A stretch of 63,009 nt of DNA from Chitinophaga pinensis (GCA_943326015.2 CALPRQ020000020.1:1-63009), one strand, 5' to 3'. Counted from the first letter of the stretch, positions 1-11,160 are shown. Program-made: numbers and translations. The notes: generated by a model not told the origin, from the letters alone.

Positions 1-1
1 C

Positions 2-895
2 CTGGTCGCCGCGCTGCCGAGCAAGGAAGACTTCCCCTATACCCTGCGCGTGGTGTCCGAGATCACCGAGTCCAACGGCTCCTCGTCGATGGCTTCGGTC
101 TGCGGCGGCTGCCTGGCGCTGATGGACGCCGGCGTGCCGATGAAGGCGCACGTCGCCGGCATCGCCATGGGCCTGATCAAGGACGGCAACCGCTTCGCGG
201 TGCTGACCGACATCCTGGGTGACGAGGACCATCTTGGCGACATGGACTTCAAGGTTGCCGGCACCACCGGCGGCATCACCGCGCTGCAGATGGACATCAA
301 GATCCAGGGCATCACCAAGGAAATCATGCAGGTCGCGCTGGCCCAGGCCAAGGAAGCCCGCCTGCACATCCTCGACAAGATGCAGAGCGCCATGGGCGAA
401 GCCAAGACCGAGGTCTCGGACTTCGCGCCCAAGCTGTTCACGATGAAGATCAACCCCGAAAAGATCCGTGACGTGATCGGCAAGGGCGGCGCCACCATCC
501 GCGCGCTGACCGAGGAAACCGGCTGCCAGATCAACATCGAGGAAGACGGCACCATCACGATCGCCGCCACCGAGTCGGCCAAGGCCGACGAAGCGAAGCG
601 CCGCATCGAGCAGATCACCGCCGAGGTCGAAGTGGGCAAGGTCTACGAAGGCCCGGTCACCAAGATCCTGGACTTCGGTGCCCTGATCAACCTGCTGCCG
701 GGCAAGGACGGTCTGTTGCACATCAGCCAGATCGCGCACCAGCGCGTCGAGAAGGTCACCGACTTCCTGAAGGAAGGCCAGATCGTCAAGGTCAAGGTGC
801 TCGAGACCGACGAGAAGGGTCGCGTCAAGCTGTCGATGAAGGCGCTGATCGATCGCGAAGAAGCGTTCGCCCAGCAACAGCAGCAACAGCAGTAA
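2..895 (+). CDS. pnp: Polyribonucleotide nucleotidyltransferase (PNPase), 3' part only
   Basis: This is the C-terminal 297 residues of PNPase, the phosphorolytic 3'-5' exoribonuclease of mRNA decay. The reading frame is open from the first complete codon at base 2, so the start lies outside the window. The fragment contains the end of the second RNase PH-like core ([14 protein letters not shown] and [12 protein letters not shown]), then a KH domain at about nt 440-610 ([20 protein letters not shown], with the GKGG loop), then an S1 RNA-binding domain at about nt 631-865 ([18 protein letters not shown] to [10 protein letters not shown]). The protein ends in seven consecutive glutamines encoded by mixed CAA/CAG codons, which is not part of either domain. 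The next gene starts 9 bases after the stop, so they are probably co-transcribed. Confidence 0.97.
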   Translation: MVAALPSKEDFPYTLRVVSEITESNGSSSMASVCGGCLALMDAGVPMKAHVAGIAMGLIKDGNRFAVLTDILGDEDHLGDMDFKVAGTTGGITALQMDIKIQGITKEIMQVALAQAKEARLHILDKMQSAMGEAKTEVSDFAPKLFTMKINPEKIRDVIGKGGATIRALTEETGCQINIEEDGTITIAATESAKADEAKRRIEQITAEVEVGKVYEGPVTKILDFGALINLLPGKDGLLHISQIAHQRVEKVTDFLKEGQIVKVKVLETDEKGRVKLSMKALIDREEAFAQQQQQQQ

Positions 896-904
896 GCCGC
901 AGCC

Positions 905-1900
905 ATGCTGGCCGTCGAGATCACGACCTACGGTGCCCCCGAGGTACTGAAGCTGGCTGAGCGCGAGCGCCCGGTCCCGGGTGCTGGCGAACTGCTGATC
1001 CGCGTCAGCGCCTCGGGCGTCAACCGCCCCGACGTGCTGCAGCGTACTGGCAACTATCCGGTGCCCCCGGGAGCCTCCGACATTCCCGGCCTCGAAGTGG
1101 CCGGCGTGATCGTCGAGGGCGATGCCGCAGCGCTGGCTGCCGAAGGTTTCAGGCTCGGCGACCGCGTCTGCGCGCTGGTGGCCGGCGGCGGCTACGCCGA
1201 GTACTGCGTCGCTCCGGTGGCGCAATGCCTGCCGGTGCCCGCCGGCTGGACCGAGCTGGAGGCCGCCGGCCTGCCCGAGACCTTCTTCACGGTCTGGAGC
1301 AATGTCTTCGAGCGCGGTCACCTGCAGCCCGGCGAAACCCTGCTGGTGCAGGGCGGCTCCAGCGGCATTGGCGTGACGGCGATCCAGCTGGCCAAGGCGC
1401 GCGGTGCCCAGGTCATCGTGACGGTCGGCAGCGCCGAGAAGGCGCAGGCCTGCCTGGCGCTCGGTGCCGACCACGCGATCGACTACAAGACGCAGGACTT
1501 CGTCACCGAGGTCGCCCGCCTGACCGATGGCCGCGGCGTCGATGTCATCCTCGACATGGTCGCTGGCTCCTACGTGGCGCGCGAGCTCGACTGCCTGGCC
1601 GAGGACGGCCGTCTAGTCATCATCGCGGTGCAGGGCGGCGCCAAGGCCGAGATCAATGCCGCCAAGGTGCTGCGCCGTCGCCTGACCGTGACCGGCTCCA
1701 CGCTGCGCCCGCGTCCGCTGGCGTTCAAGGCTGCGATCGCGCGCTCCTTGCGCCATATCGTCTGGCCGTTGATCGAGTCTGGCCGGATCAAGCCCGTGAT
1801 CCATCAGGTGTTCCCGGTGGCGCAAGCCGCGCAGGCGCACATGCTGATGGAATCCAACCGGCATATCGGCAAGATCCTGCTCGATTGGTCGGCAGCCTGA
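905..1900 (+). CDS. NAD(P)H:quinone oxidoreductase, zinc-independent medium-chain dehydrogenase family (PIG3-like)
   Basis: A 331-residue protein of the quinone oxidoreductase branch of the medium-chain dehydrogenase/reductase superfamily. It has the N-terminal GroES-like fold ([20 protein letters not shown], then [10 protein letters not shown]) and a Rossmann NADPH-binding segment ([20 protein letters not shown]), with the downstream GADHAIDYK motif. No zinc-ligand cysteine cluster is visible, as expected for quinone reductases. It probably reduces quinones with NADPH in the cytoplasm, but the substrate cannot be told from sequence. It sits between pnp and tpiA on the same strand with gaps of 9 and 26 bases, an order I recognise from other Burkholderiales. 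Confidence 0.9.
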   Translation: MLAVEITTYGAPEVLKLAERERPVPGAGELLIRVSASGVNRPDVLQRTGNYPVPPGASDIPGLEVAGVIVEGDAAALAAEGFRLGDRVCALVAGGGYAEYCVAPVAQCLPVPAGWTELEAAGLPETFFTVWSNVFERGHLQPGETLLVQGGSSGIGVTAIQLAKARGAQVIVTVGSAEKAQACLALGADHAIDYKTQDFVTEVARLTDGRGVDVILDMVAGSYVARELDCLAEDGRLVIIAVQGGAKAEINAAKVLRRRLTVTGSTLRPRPLAFKAAIARSLRHIVWPLIESGRIKPVIHQVFPVAQAAQAHMLMESNRHIGKILLDWSAA

Positions 1901-1926
1901 AGCCAAGCCCCAATGCACTCTCAAGC

Positions 1927-2688
1927 ATGACGAAGAAACTCATAGTCGGCAACTGGAAGATGAACGGTAGCCTGGCGAACAATGCCAGCCTGCTGACCGC
2001 CCTGCTGGCCGGATTGAATGACAGCCCCGCCGATGTGGCGGTTTGCGCCAGCACGCCTTACCTGGCCCAGCTGCAAGCCCTGCTGCAGGGCAGTGCGGTG
2101 GACTGGGGCGCGCAGGACTGCTCCGCTCACGAGGCAGGCGCCTACACCGGCGAGGTCAGTGCCGCCATGCTGCGCGACTTCGCCTGTCGCTACGTGATCG
2201 TCGGCCATTCCGAGCGTCGCCATTGCCATGGCGAGAGCGACGACCTGGTGGCGCAGAAAGCTCAGCGCGCGCTGGCGCAGGGCATCACGCCCATCGTCTG
2301 CGTCGGCGAGACGCTGGCTGACCGCGAGGCCGGCCGTACCGAATTCGTGGTCAAGCGCCAGCTGTCGGCCGTGATCCACGCGGTCGGGCATTGCGCGAGC
2401 GAAATCGTGGTGGCCTACGAGCCGGTCTGGGCCATTGGCACGGGACGCACTGCGACACCGGAGCAGGCGCAGGCGGTGCATGCGGTGCTGCGGGCGCAGC
2501 TCAGGGCGGCCTCGGCGCACTCCAGCCGCAACCGCATCCTCTATGGCGGCAGCATGAACGCGGATAATGCCGCCTTGCTGCTGGCGCAGCCCGACATCGA
2601 CGGCGGCCTGATTGGCGGTGCGTCGCTCAAGGCTGCTGATTTCCTCCACATCATTGCCTGCTGTCAGTCCGTGGCAGCTGGAACCTGA
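1927..2688 (+). CDS. tpiA: Triosephosphate isomerase
   Basis: A 253-residue TIM-barrel enzyme that interconverts dihydroxyacetone phosphate and glyceraldehyde 3-phosphate in glycolysis. The N-terminus has the substrate-binding Asn-Lys (VGNWKMNG). The catalytic histidine lies in VIVGHSERR, the catalytic glutamate in [13 protein letters not shown], which leads into flexible loop 6, and the phosphate-binding ends are YGGSMN and IGGASLK. The ATG at 1927 is chosen because [13 protein letters not shown] matches the family start; the frame extends upstream only as a shadow of the previous gene. It is followed after 11 bases by secG, an arrangement common in many bacteria. Confidence 0.97.
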   Translation: MTKKLIVGNWKMNGSLANNASLLTALLAGLNDSPADVAVCASTPYLAQLQALLQGSAVDWGAQDCSAHEAGAYTGEVSAAMLRDFACRYVIVGHSERRHCHGESDDLVAQKAQRALAQGITPIVCVGETLADREAGRTEFVVKRQLSAVIHAVGHCASEIVVAYEPVWAIGTGRTATPEQAQAVHAVLRAQLRAASAHSSRNRILYGGSMNADNAALLLAQPDIDGGLIGGASLKAADFLHIIACCQSVAAGT

Positions 2689-2699
2689 AGCACCAGATC

Positions 2700-3038
2700 A
2701 TGAACATCCTCTTCAACCTGCTTTCGATTGCTCAAGTCCTGTCAGCCCTGGCCATGATCGGCCTGATCCTGGTCCAGCACGGCAAGGGCGCTGATGCCGG
2801 AGCGGCTTTCGGCGGTGGCGGTTCGGCCAGCCTGTTCGGCGCCAGCGGCGGCGCCAACTTCCTGTCGCGCAGCACCGGCGCGCTGGCGACCGTGTTCTTC
2901 GTCTGCACGCTGGCGCTGGCCTATTTCGGCCACGCCAAGCCGGCCAGCAGCGGCAGCGTGCTCGAGAGCGCAGCGCCTGCCACCGCTCCGGCAGCGGCTC
3001 CTGCCAAGCCGGCGGCAGGCCAGATTCCGGGTCAGTAA
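2700..3038 (+). CDS. secG: Preprotein translocase subunit SecG
   Basis: A 112-residue small subunit of the SecYEG protein-conducting channel in the inner membrane. It shows the family pattern: a first membrane helix (LLSIAQVLSALAMIGLILVQ) ending in the conserved VQHGKGADAGAAFG loop, a glycine/serine-rich loop containing SLFGASGG and FLSRSTG, then a second helix (ATVFFVCTLALAYFG). The C-terminal 35 residues are alanine/proline-rich and probably disordered. It starts 11 bases after tpiA. No clear terminator follows, so transcription may run on towards the tRNA and the nuo genes. Confidence 0.95.
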   Translation: MNILFNLLSIAQVLSALAMIGLILVQHGKGADAGAAFGGGGSASLFGASGGANFLSRSTGALATVFFVCTLALAYFGHAKPASSGSVLESAAPATAPAAAPAKPAAGQIPGQ

Positions 3039-3099
3039 GCCGGAAATGCCCATATGGATAAAAACATGCGGGCAGCCCGGAAAACCTGATTTTTCCCGC

Positions 3100-3105
3100 T
3101 ACAAT
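3100..3105 (+). promoter_or_regulatory. Putative -10 hexamer (TACAAT) upstream of tRNA-Leu and nuo
   Basis: TACAAT lies 62 bases upstream of the tRNA-Leu 5' end, in the 129-base gap after secG. This gap is more A+T-rich than its surroundings. No convincing -35 hexamer is found at 16-18 bases upstream, so the call rests on the -10 match and position alone. Confidence 0.35.
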
Positions 3106-3167
3106 TCGTTTCATTGATGCAGCGCTGCACCCTCGGTGAAGCAAAAACAAGCTGCAGCAAGACACTA

Positions 3168-3252
3168 GCCGACGTGGTGAAATTGGTAGACACGCTATCT
3201 TGAGGGGGTAGTGGCGAAAGCTGTGCGAGTTCGAGTCTCGCCGTCGGCACCA
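3168..3252 (+). tRNA. tRNA-Leu (anticodon GAG)
   Basis: An 85-base class II tRNA. The 7-bp acceptor stem pairs GCCGACG with CGTCGGC and is followed by an encoded ACCA end. The D arm contains AATTGGTAGAC. The anticodon stem CTATC/GGTAG encloses loop TTGAGGG with anticodon GAG. A long variable arm (TGGCGAAAGCTG) is present, and the T arm reads GCGAGTTCGAGTCTCGC. Only 39 bases separate its 3' end from the nuoA start codon and no terminator is visible, so the tRNA is probably processed from a longer transcript that also carries the nuo genes. Confidence 0.97.
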
Positions 3253-3291
3253 AATATCAATGGGCGCGCAATGCGCCTGCGAGACAAGCAA

Positions 3292-3651
3292 ATGGACATA
3301 GCACAATACCTCCCGGTACTCTTGTTTGTTTTGGTGGGTCTGGCGGTAGGTGTCCTGCCCCAGGTCCTGGGCTACATACTCGGCCCCAACCGCCCGGATG
3401 CGGCAAAAAACTCCCCATACGAATGCGGCTTCGAAGCCTTCGAAGACGCTCGCATGAAGTTCGATGTGCGGTATTACCTCATCGCCATCCTCTTCATTCT
3501 GTTTGACCTCGAAATCGCGTTTCTCGTGCCTTGGGCGGTCGCTCTGACCGACATTGGCTCGACCGGTTTCTGGACCGGCGTGGCGTTCCTGGTTGACCTG
3601 CTCGTGGGCTTTGTCTACGCCTGGAAGATCGGCGCCCTGGACTGGGAATGA
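3292..3651 (+). CDS. nuoA: NADH-quinone oxidoreductase subunit A
   Basis: A 119-residue membrane subunit of respiratory complex I, first gene of a complete nuoA-N operon. Three membrane helices are visible, with the conserved loop [20 protein letters not shown] containing the cysteine of the quinone-site region and the acidic motif [12 protein letters not shown] in the second helix. The start at 3292 ([12 protein letters not shown]) is chosen from family alignment; in-frame codons further upstream run back into the tRNA gene. The next gene starts 27 bases after the stop. Confidence 0.96.
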   Translation: MDIAQYLPVLLFVLVGLAVGVLPQVLGYILGPNRPDAAKNSPYECGFEAFEDARMKFDVRYYLIAILFILFDLEIAFLVPWAVALTDIGSTGFWTGVAFLVDLLVGFVYAWKIGALDWE

Positions 3652-3678
3652 GGCGCGCGACAGCGCTCAGGAGTACAA

Positions 3679-4158
3679 ATGATTGAAGGCGTCTTCAAGG
3701 AAGGCTTCATCACCACCAGTTACGACTCGGTGGTGAATTGGGCCAAGACCGGTTCGCTCTGGCCCATGACCTTCGGTCTGGCCTGCTGCGCAGTCGAAAT
3801 GATGCATGCGGCCACCGCGCGCTACGATATTTCGCGCTTCGGCGCCGAAGTGTTCCGCGCCAGTCCGCGCCAGTCCGATCTCATGATCGTGGCCGGCACG
3901 CTGTGCAACAAGATGGCTCCCGCGCTGCGCAAGGTCTACGACCAGATGGCCGAGCCACGCTGGGTGATCTCGATGGGCTCCTGCGCCAACGGCGGCGGTT
4001 ACTACCACTACAGCTACTCAGTGGTGCGTGGTTGCGATCGCATCGTGCCGGTCGATGTCTACGTGCCCGGCTGTCCGCCGACGGCCGAAGCGTTGATCTA
4101 CGGCATCATCCAGCTGCAGCAGAAGATCCGCCGCACCAACACCATTGCGCGCGCCTGA
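3679..4158 (+). CDS. nuoB: NADH-quinone oxidoreductase subunit B
   Basis: A 159-residue peripheral-arm subunit carrying iron-sulfur cluster N2, the last cluster before quinone. The tandem cysteines in [10 protein letters not shown] and the further ligands in [11 protein letters not shown] and [10 protein letters not shown] account for the four ligands. [17 protein letters not shown] is typical of the family. A Shine-Dalgarno-like AGGAG stands just upstream of the ATG. Confidence 0.97.
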   Translation: MIEGVFKEGFITTSYDSVVNWAKTGSLWPMTFGLACCAVEMMHAATARYDISRFGAEVFRASPRQSDLMIVAGTLCNKMAPALRKVYDQMAEPRWVISMGSCANGGGYYHYSYSVVRGCDRIVPVDVYVPGCPPTAEALIYGIIQLQQKIRRTNTIARA

Positions 4159-4177
4159 GCGCCGGAGACCCCCCCCG

Positions 4178-4801
4178 ATGACGAACGCAACCGCACAAGC
4201 TGTGGCGATTGCCCCTGAGGCGCTGCAGCAAACCGTCGCCGAGGCACTCGGCGACAAAGTGAAACAGATCAAGCTCGAACGCGGTGAAGTCACCGTGCAG
4301 GTCGCGCCTGCCGACTACTTCGATGCCATGCAGCTGCTGCGCGACGCGCCGGGCTGCCGTTTCGACCAGCTGGTCGATCTGTGCGGCCTCGACTATTCTG
4401 CCTACCGCGACGGCGCCTGGGAAGGCCAGCGCTTCGCGGTCGTCGTGCATCTGCTGTCGGTCGAGCTCAACCAGCGCCTGCGGGTGCGGGTGTTCTGTGC
4501 CGATGACGACTTCCCCGTTGTCGCGACGCTGTGCCCGCTCTGGTCCACCGCCAACTGGTACGAGCGCGAGGCCTTCGACCTCTACGGCATCGTGTTCGAC
4601 GGTCACGAGGATCTGCGCCGTATCCTGACCGACTACGGCTTCATCGGTCACCCCTTCCGCAAGGATTTTCCGGTCACCGGCCATGTCGAGATGCGCTACG
4701 ACGCCGAGCGCCGTCGCGTCGTCTACGAGCCGGTCTCGATCGAGGCGCGCGAGGTCACGCCGCGCATCATTCGCGAAGACAACTACGGGGGCCTGCACTG
4801 A
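4178..4801 (+). CDS. nuoC: NADH-quinone oxidoreductase subunit C
   Basis: A 207-residue 30-kDa-type peripheral-arm subunit that packs against NuoD. The family signature is complete: [20 protein letters not shown], then [18 protein letters not shown] and the following GHVEMRYD. It is a separate gene here, not fused to nuoD as in Escherichia coli. The ATG at 4178 is preferred over an in-frame start at 4145, because the earlier codon lies inside the 3' end of nuoB and would add a proline/arginine-rich stretch of no family character. Confidence 0.95.
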   Translation: MTNATAQAVAIAPEALQQTVAEALGDKVKQIKLERGEVTVQVAPADYFDAMQLLRDAPGCRFDQLVDLCGLDYSAYRDGAWEGQRFAVVVHLLSVELNQRLRVRVFCADDDFPVVATLCPLWSTANWYEREAFDLYGIVFDGHEDLRRILTDYGFIGHPFRKDFPVTGHVEMRYDAERRRVVYEPVSIEAREVTPRIIREDNYGGLH

Positions 4802-4827
4802 AGGGCTGATGCCCCTTAGGCGAAATC

Positions 4828-6081
4828 ATGGCTGAAATCAAGAACTACACCCTCAACTTCGGTCCGCAGCACCCGGCCGCCCACGGCGTGCTGCGCCTGG
4901 TGCTCGAGCTCGACGGCGAAGTGGTGCAACGTGCCGACCCGCATATCGGCCTGCTGCACCGCGCCACCGAGAAACTGGCCGAGACCAAGACCTTCATCCA
5001 GTCGCTGCCCTACATGGACCGGCTGGATTACGTCTCGATGATGTGCAACGAGCACGCCTACTGCCTGGCCATCGAGAAGCTGCTGGGCATCGAGGTGCCG
5101 ATCCGCGCCCAGTACATCCGCGTGATGTTCAGCGAGATCACCCGCATGCTCAACCACCTGATGTGGCTGGGCTCGCACGGCAACGACATCGGCAGCTCGA
5201 CCATCCTGATCTACGCCTTCCGCGAGCGCGAGGATCTGTTCGACATATACGAGGCGGTGTCGGGTGCGCGCATGCACGCGGCCTATTTCCGTCCGGGCGG
5301 CGTCTACCGCGACCTGCCGGACACCATGCCGCAGTACAAGCACAGCAAGATCCGCAATGCGCGTGCCATGGCCGAGATGAACACGAACCGCCAGGGTTCG
5401 CTGCTCGACTTCATCGATGACTTCACCCAGCGCTTCCCCAAGTACCTGGCTGAATACCACACCCTGCTGACCGACAACCGGATCTGGAAGCAGCGTACCG
5501 TGGGCATCGGCGTGGTGTCGCCTGAACGCGCGCTCAACATGGGCCTGACCGGCCCGATGCTGCGCGGCTCCGGCTTCGCCTGGGACCTGCGCAAGAAGCA
5601 GCCCTACGACGCCTACGACAAGGTCGAGTTCGACATTCCGGTCGGCAAGACCGGCGACACCTACGACCGCTACCTGGTCCGGATGGAAGAGCTCAAGCAG
5701 TCCAACCGCATCATCAAGCAGTGCGTGGACTGGCTGCGTGTCAACCCCGGTCCGGTCATCACCGACAACCACAAGGTGGCGCCGCCCTCGCGCGAGTCGA
5801 TGAAGTCGAACATGGAGGAGCTGATCCACCATTTCAAGCTCTTCACCGAAGGCTTCCATGTCCCCGAGGGCGAGGCCTACGCGGCCGTCGAGCACCCGAA
5901 GGGCGAGTTCGGCATCTACCTGGTCAGCGACGGCGCCAACAAGCCGTACCGACTCAAGATCCGCGCTCCGGGCTTCCCCCATCTGGCCGCTCTCGACGAG
6001 ATGGCCAAGGGCCACATGCTGGCCGACGCGGTCGCCATCATCGGCACCATGGATATCGTGTTTGGAGAAATTGACCGATGA
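4828..6081 (+). CDS. nuoD: NADH-quinone oxidoreductase subunit D
   Basis: A 417-residue 49-kDa-type subunit that forms the quinone-binding pocket with NuoB. It starts with the characteristic [16 protein letters not shown], contains the quinone-pocket histidine in that segment, [20 protein letters not shown], and ends with DIVFGEIDR, the near-invariant C-terminus of the family. The terminal ATGA overlaps the start of nuoE by four bases, indicating translational coupling. Confidence 0.97.
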   Translation: MAEIKNYTLNFGPQHPAAHGVLRLVLELDGEVVQRADPHIGLLHRATEKLAETKTFIQSLPYMDRLDYVSMMCNEHAYCLAIEKLLGIEVPIRAQYIRVMFSEITRMLNHLMWLGSHGNDIGSSTILIYAFREREDLFDIYEAVSGARMHAAYFRPGGVYRDLPDTMPQYKHSKIRNARAMAEMNTNRQGSLLDFIDDFTQRFPKYLAEYHTLLTDNRIWKQRTVGIGVVSPERALNMGLTGPMLRGSGFAWDLRKKQPYDAYDKVEFDIPVGKTGDTYDRYLVRMEELKQSNRIIKQCVDWLRVNPGPVITDNHKVAPPSRESMKSNMEELIHHFKLFTEGFHVPEGEAYAAVEHPKGEFGIYLVSDGANKPYRLKIRAPGFPHLAALDEMAKGHMLADAVAIIGTMDIVFGEIDR

Positions 6082-6602
6082 GCTCCATCAAGCAAGGCGT
6101 GCAGGCGCAGTCCTTCTCCGAAGCGACGCTGGCCCGTTTCGCACGCGAAGTGGCCAAGTACCCGGCCGAACAGAAGCAGTCGGCCGTGATGGCCATCCTG
6201 TCCATCGTGCAGCAGGAGCAGGGCTGGCTCAGCCCCGAAGCCGAGCAGGGCATTGCCGAGTATCTCGGCATGCCGGCAATGGCCGTGCATGAAGTCACGA
6301 CCTTCTACAACATGTACAACCAGCATGCGGTGGGCAAGTACAAGCTCAACGTCTGCACCAACCTGCCCTGCGTGCTGCGCGACGGGCAGAAGGCGCTGGC
6401 TCACCTGGAGCAGAAGCTGGGCATCCAGATGGGCGAGACCTCGGCCGACGGCCTGTTCACGCTGCAGCAGTCCGAGTGCCTGGGCGCCTGCGCCGACTCG
6501 CCGGTGATGCTGGTCAACGATCGCCACATGTGCAGCTTCATGAGCAACAGCCGGCTCGACCAGCTGATCGACGACCTGCGCGCCGCGGAGGGCAAGGCAT
6601 GA
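6078..6602 (+). CDS. nuoE: NADH-quinone oxidoreductase subunit E
   Basis: A 174-residue 24-kDa-type subunit of the NADH dehydrogenase module, carrying the [2Fe-2S] cluster N1a in a thioredoxin-like fold. The four cluster cysteines are visible in [13 protein letters not shown] and [22 protein letters not shown] is the conserved helix preceding them. The start overlaps the nuoD stop and the stop overlaps the nuoF start, both as ATGA. Confidence 0.96.
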   Translation: MSSIKQGVQAQSFSEATLARFAREVAKYPAEQKQSAVMAILSIVQQEQGWLSPEAEQGIAEYLGMPAMAVHEVTTFYNMYNQHAVGKYKLNVCTNLPCVLRDGQKALAHLEQKLGIQMGETSADGLFTLQQSECLGACADSPVMLVNDRHMCSFMSNSRLDQLIDDLRAAEGKA

Positions 6603-7951
6603 ACGCCATTCAAGTGCTGGACAAATTCGCCGCTTCCGGCGTCGAGACCTGCTTCCACGACCGTCACATCAACCCGCAGATCTACGCGGGCCTGGACGGC
6701 AAGAACTGGTCGATCAAGGACTACAAAGCCCGTGGCGGCTACGCCGCGCTGCGCAAGATCCTGGGCCAGGACGGCAGCGAAGGCCTGAGTCAGGACCAGG
6801 TCATCGCGACCGTCAAGGAATCCGGCCTGCGCGGCCGTGGCGGCGCGGGTTTCCCGACCGGCCTGAAGTGGAGCTTCATGCCGCGCCAGTTCCCGGGCAT
6901 CAAGCACCTGGTCTGCAACTCGGACGAGGGCGAGCCGGGCACCTGCAAGGATCGCGAGATCCTGATGCACAACCCGCACATCGTGATCGAGGGCATGATC
7001 ATCGCGGCCTACGCGATGGGCATTCCGCTCGGTTACAACTACATCCACGGCGAGATCTTCCAGGTCTACGAGCGCTTCGAGGCCGCCCTCGAAGAAGCCC
7101 GCGCCGCCGGCTACCTGGGTGACCGCATCATGGGCAGCGGCTTCAGCTTCCAGCTGCACGCCGCCCACGGTTTCGGCGCCTACATCTGTGGCGAGGAAAC
7201 CGCGCTGCTCGAGTCGCTTGAAGGCAAGAAGGGCCAGCCGCGCTTCAAGCCGCCGTTCCCGGCCAGCTTCGGCCTCTACGGCAAGCCGACCACCATCAAC
7301 AACACCGAGACCTTCGCGGCGGTGCCCTGGATCATCCGCAACGGTGGCCTGGCCTACCTCGAATGTGGCAAGCCCAACAACGGCGGCACCAAGATCTTCT
7401 CGGTCAGCGGTGACGTCGAGCGTCCGGGTAACTACGAGATCCCGCTCGGCACCCCGTTTGCCAAGCTGCTCGAGCTCGCCGGTGGCGTGCGCCAGGGCCG
7501 CAAGCTCAAGGCCGTGATCCCGGGTGGCTCCTCGTCGCCAGTGCTGCCGGCCGACATCATCATGAACTGCACGATGGACTACGACTCCATCGCCAAGGCC
7601 GGCTCGATGCTGGGCTCGGGCGCGGTGATCGTGATCGACGACACGCGCTGCATGGTCAAGTCGCTGCAGCGTCTGTCCTACTTCTACATGCACGAGTCCT
7701 GCGGCCAGTGCACGCCTTGCCGCGAAGGCACGGGCTGGCTCTGGCGCATGGTCGACCGCATCGAGCGCGGCGAGGGCAAGCCCAGTGATCTGGCACTGCT
7801 CGACAACGTGGCCGAGAACATCATGGGTCGCACCATCTGCGCCCTGGGCGACGCAGCGGCGATGCCGGTGCGCGGCATGATCAAGCATTTCCGGCACGAG
7901 TTCGAGCACCATATCGAACACAAGACCTGCACGGTCCCGGCATACGTCTGA
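6599..7951 (+). CDS. nuoF: NADH-quinone oxidoreductase subunit F
   Basis: A 450-residue 51-kDa-type subunit that oxidises NADH. The NADH-binding glycine-rich loop is [17 protein letters not shown], the FMN site is [16 protein letters not shown], and the cysteines in [12 protein letters not shown] plus the later cysteine in RTICALGD bind the N3 [4Fe-4S] cluster. The start at 6599 ([10 protein letters not shown]) overlaps the nuoE stop by four bases. An earlier in-frame start would only extend into nuoE. Confidence 0.97.
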   Translation: MNAIQVLDKFAASGVETCFHDRHINPQIYAGLDGKNWSIKDYKARGGYAALRKILGQDGSEGLSQDQVIATVKESGLRGRGGAGFPTGLKWSFMPRQFPGIKHLVCNSDEGEPGTCKDREILMHNPHIVIEGMIIAAYAMGIPLGYNYIHGEIFQVYERFEAALEEARAAGYLGDRIMGSGFSFQLHAAHGFGAYICGEETALLESLEGKKGQPRFKPPFPASFGLYGKPTTINNTETFAAVPWIIRNGGLAYLECGKPNNGGTKIFSVSGDVERPGNYEIPLGTPFAKLLELAGGVRQGRKLKAVIPGGSSSPVLPADIIMNCTMDYDSIAKAGSMLGSGAVIVIDDTRCMVKSLQRLSYFYMHESCGQCTPCREGTGWLWRMVDRIERGEGKPSDLALLDNVAENIMGRTICALGDAAAMPVRGMIKHFRHEFEHHIEHKTCTVPAYV

Positions 7952-7963
7952 GGTCTCTGAACC

Positions 7964-10087
7964 ATGGTTGAAATCGAACTCGACGGCAAGAAGGTGCAAG
8001 TACCCCCCGGCAGCATGGTCATGCATGCAGCCGAAAAGGTGGGTACCTACATCCCGCACTTCTGCTATCACAAGAAACTCTCCATCGCGGCCAGCTGCCG
8101 CATGTGTCTGGTTGACGTCGAAAAGGCGCCCAAGGCCATGCCGGCCTGCGCCACGCCCGTCACCATGGGCATGGTCGTGCGCACCCAGTCCGACAAGGCC
8201 GTCAAGGCTCAGCAGTCGGTCATGGAGTTCCTGCTGATCAACCACCCGCTGGATTGCCCGATCTGCGACCAGGGCGGCGAATGCCAGCTGCAGGATATCG
8301 CGGTCGGCTACGGCGGCGGCGCATCGCGCTACGAGGAAGAAAAGCGCGTCGTGGCGCCGAAGGATGTCGGTCCGCTGGTCTCGATGCAGGAGATGAGCCG
8401 CTGCATTCAGTGCACCCGCTGCGTGCGCTTCGGCCAGGAAATCGCCGGTGTCATGGAACTGGGCATGTCGCATCGCGGCGAACATGCCGAGATCGAGACC
8501 TTCGTCGGCCAGTCCGTCGATTCCGAGCTGTCGGGCAACATGATCGACATCTGCCCGGTCGGCGCGCTGACCAGCAAGCCCTTCCGCTACAACGCGCGCA
8601 GCTGGGAGCTGGGCCGCCGCAAGAGCGTCAGCCCGCACGACTCGGCCGGCGCCAACCTGATCGTCCAGGTCAAGAACAACCAGGTCATGCGTGTCGTCCC
8701 GTTCGAGAACGAGGATGTCAACGAATGCTGGATTGCCGACCGCGACCGCTTCTCCTACGAGGCGCTCAACAGCGCCGAGCGTCTGACCCAGCCCATGATC
8801 AAGCAGGGCGGTCAATGGAAGGCAGTTGACTGGCAGACCGCGCTGGAGTATGTCGCCAACGGCCTGAAGACCATCAAGGCCGAGCAGGGCGCCCAGGCCA
8901 TCGGCCTGCTGGCCAGCCCGCACAGCACCGTCGAGGAACTGGCTCTGGCCGGCGCTCTGGTGCGCGGCCTGGGCAGCTCGAACATCGACAGCCGCCTGCG
9001 CGCCGCCGACTTCGGCAACGCGGCAGCCGACGGCGAAGCCCGCTGGCTGGGCCTGCCGATCGCCGCGCTGAGCGATCTGCAGCGCGTGCTGGTGGTGGGC
9101 TCCAATCTGCGCAAGGACCATCCGCTGTTCGCGCAGCGCGTCCGCCAGGCCGTCCGCAAGGGCGCCCAGGTCAATGCGCTCAACGCTGCGGTGCAGGACT
9201 GGGCCATGTCGGTTGCCAATACCCTGGTGGCCGATGTCACCCGCTGGACCGAAGCCCTGGCTGGCATCGCTGCTGCCGTGGCCGAATCCAAGGGCGTTGC
9301 TGCTCCGGTCGCCGCCCAGACGGACGACAAGGCCCGCGCCATTGCCGCTTCGCTGCTCGCTGGCGACAAGAAGGCGGTGCTGCTGGGCAACGACGCTGCG
9401 CACCATGCCCAGGCGGCCAGCCTGCTGGCCCTGGCGCAGTGGATCGCCAAGGAAACCGGCGCGAGCTTCGGCTACCTGACCGAAGCCGCCAACACCGTCG
9501 GCGCGCAACTGGTCCGCGCGCTGCCGGGCAAGGACGGCCTCAACGCCGGCCAGATGCTGGCCGGTGGCGTCAAGGCGGCGTTGCTGCTCAATGTCGAACC
9601 CGGTGCCGACACGGCGGTCGACGGCCAGGCCCTGGCCAAGGCCGAGATGGTCGTCACGCTGAGCCCGTTCAAGACCAATCTCGACATCAGCGACGTGCTG
9701 CTGCCGATCGCGCCGTTCAGCGAGACCTCGGGTTCCTTCGTCAACGCCGAAGGCCGCCTGCAGAGTTTCCACGCCGTGGTCAAGCCGCTGGGCGAGACCC
9801 GTCCGGCCTGGAAGGTGCTGCGCGTGCTCGGCAACCTGCTCGGACTGGGCGGTTTTGCCCAGGAGTCCTCGCAGGACGTGCTGACCCAGGCGCTGCCCGG
9901 TGTCGCTGGCGGCGAGTTCGTCTCGGGCGCCCGCCTGTCCAACAAGACCGCGGCGGCCATCGACACCACCGCCGCAGCGGCTCAGCCCTGCGTGGCGTCG
10001 ATTTACCAACTGGACGCGCTGGTGCGTCGCGCCGGTTCCCTGCAACTGACGGCTGACGCCCGTGCTGCCTCGGAGGTGAGCGCATGA
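7964..10087 (+). CDS. nuoG: NADH-quinone oxidoreductase subunit G
   Basis: A 707-residue 75-kDa-type subunit. The N-terminal ferredoxin domain has the [2Fe-2S] cysteines ([20 protein letters not shown] and PACATPV). It is followed by the [18 protein letters not shown] segment with the N5-type His/Cys ligands and by the N4 cluster cysteines in [10 protein letters not shown] and [10 protein letters not shown]. The rest is a molybdopterin-oxidoreductase-like domain. The CxxC region that carries extra cluster N7 in E. coli reads SVSPHDSAG, so N7 should be absent. The stop overlaps the nuoH start (ATGA). Confidence 0.97.
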   Translation: MVEIELDGKKVQVPPGSMVMHAAEKVGTYIPHFCYHKKLSIAASCRMCLVDVEKAPKAMPACATPVTMGMVVRTQSDKAVKAQQSVMEFLLINHPLDCPICDQGGECQLQDIAVGYGGGASRYEEEKRVVAPKDVGPLVSMQEMSRCIQCTRCVRFGQEIAGVMELGMSHRGEHAEIETFVGQSVDSELSGNMIDICPVGALTSKPFRYNARSWELGRRKSVSPHDSAGANLIVQVKNNQVMRVVPFENEDVNECWIADRDRFSYEALNSAERLTQPMIKQGGQWKAVDWQTALEYVANGLKTIKAEQGAQAIGLLASPHSTVEELALAGALVRGLGSSNIDSRLRAADFGNAAADGEARWLGLPIAALSDLQRVLVVGSNLRKDHPLFAQRVRQAVRKGAQVNALNAAVQDWAMSVANTLVADVTRWTEALAGIAAAVAESKGVAAPVAAQTDDKARAIAASLLAGDKKAVLLGNDAAHHAQAASLLALAQWIAKETGASFGYLTEAANTVGAQLVRALPGKDGLNAGQMLAGGVKAALLLNVEPGADTAVDGQALAKAEMVVTLSPFKTNLDISDVLLPIAPFSETSGSFVNAEGRLQSFHAVVKPLGETRPAWKVLRVLGNLLGLGGFAQESSQDVLTQALPGVAGGEFVSGARLSNKTAAAIDTTAAAAQPCVASIYQLDALVRRAGSLQLTADARAASEVSA

Positions 10088-11160
10088 TCGATGCTCTGTA
10101 CAACGGCGGCCTGAACCTGGTTGCCGCCCAATGGTGGGTCACCATGGCCTGGCCGGTCCTGTGGATCCTGCTCAAGATCGTTGCCGTGCTGGCACCGCTG
10201 ATGGGCGCCGTGGCCTACATGACGCTGTGGGAGCGCAAGCTGCTCGGCTTCATGCAGGTCCGTATCGGCCCGAACCGGGTCGGTCCCAAGGGCCTGCTGC
10301 AGCCGATCGCCGACGCGGTCAAGCTGCTGTCCAAGGAACTGATCAACCCAACGGCTGCTGCCAAGGGCCTGTTCCGCCTCGGTCCGCTGATGGCCATCAT
10401 GCCGGCGCTGGCTGCCTGGGCGGTGGTTCCCTTCGGTCCCGAAACCGTGCTGTCCAATGTCAACGCCGGGCTGCTGGTCATCCTCGCGATCACCTCGATC
10501 GAGGTCTACGGCGTGATCATCGCGGGCTGGGCGTCGAACTCCAAGTACGCCTTCCTGGGCGCGCTGCGTGCCTCGGCCCAGATGGTGAGCTACGAGATCG
10601 CGATCGGTTTCTGCTTCCTGATCGTCGTCATGACCGCCGGCAGCCTGAACCTGTCCGAGATCGTCGCCTCGCAATCGCGCGGCTTCGCTGCCGACCTGGG
10701 CCTGAGCTTCCTGTCCTGGAACTGGCTGCCGCTGCTGCCGGTGTTCTTCGTCTACCTGATCTCGGGTGTGGCTGAAACCAACCGTCACCCCTTCGACGTG
10801 GTCGAGGGCGAAGCCGAGATCGTCGCCGGTCACATGGTCGAGTATTCGGGCATGGGCTTCGCGATCTTCTTCCTGGCCGAATACGCCAGCATGTGGCTGA
10901 TCTCGATGCTGGCCGTGCTGATGTTCCTGGGTGGCTGGCTGTCGCCGGTGGCCGCGCTCGACTTCATCCCGGGCTGGATCTGGCTGGGCCTCAAGTCCTT
11001 CCTGATCATGTCGGCCTTCATCTGGATTCGCGCCACCTTCCCGCGCTACCGCTACGACCAGATCATGCGTCTGGGCTGGAAGATCTTCATTCCCGTGACC
11101 CTGGTCTGGTTGCTGCTGGTCGGCTTCCTGATGCAGTCTTCCTGGAATATCTGGAAGTAA
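10084..11160 (+). CDS. nuoH: NADH-quinone oxidoreductase subunit H
   Basis: A 358-residue membrane subunit at the junction of the peripheral and membrane arms, contributing to the quinone cavity. Family motifs include [30 protein letters not shown], the charged loop [20 protein letters not shown], and [20 protein letters not shown]. About eight hydrophobic helices are evident. The start codon overlaps the nuoG stop by four bases. Confidence 0.97.
   Translation: MIDALYNGGLNLVAAQWWVTMAWPVLWILLKIVAVLAPLMGAVAYMTLWERKLLGFMQVRIGPNRVGPKGLLQPIADAVKLLSKELINPTAAAKGLFRLGPLMAIMPALAAWAVVPFGPETVLSNVNAGLLVILAITSIEVYGVIIAGWASNSKYAFLGALRASAQMVSYEIAIGFCFLIVVMTAGSLNLSEIVASQSRGFAADLGLSFLSWNWLPLLPVFFVYLISGVAETNRHPFDVVEGEAEIVAGHMVEYSGMGFAIFFLAEYASMWLISMLAVLMFLGGWLSPVAALDFIPGWIWLGLKSFLIMSAFIWIRATFPRYRYDQIMRLGWKIFIPVTLVWLLLVGFLMQSSWNIWK

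Noticed and set aside
6401-10045. A 1214-residue open frame on the minus strand opposite nuoE-nuoG
   Set aside because: It is in antisense register to well-conserved nuo genes, has no recognisable domain and shows the Arg/Gly/His/Asp-rich composition typical of G+C-driven shadow frames. The same applies to long minus-strand frames at 4816-6015, 12662-14827, 14709-15680 and 16245-17879.
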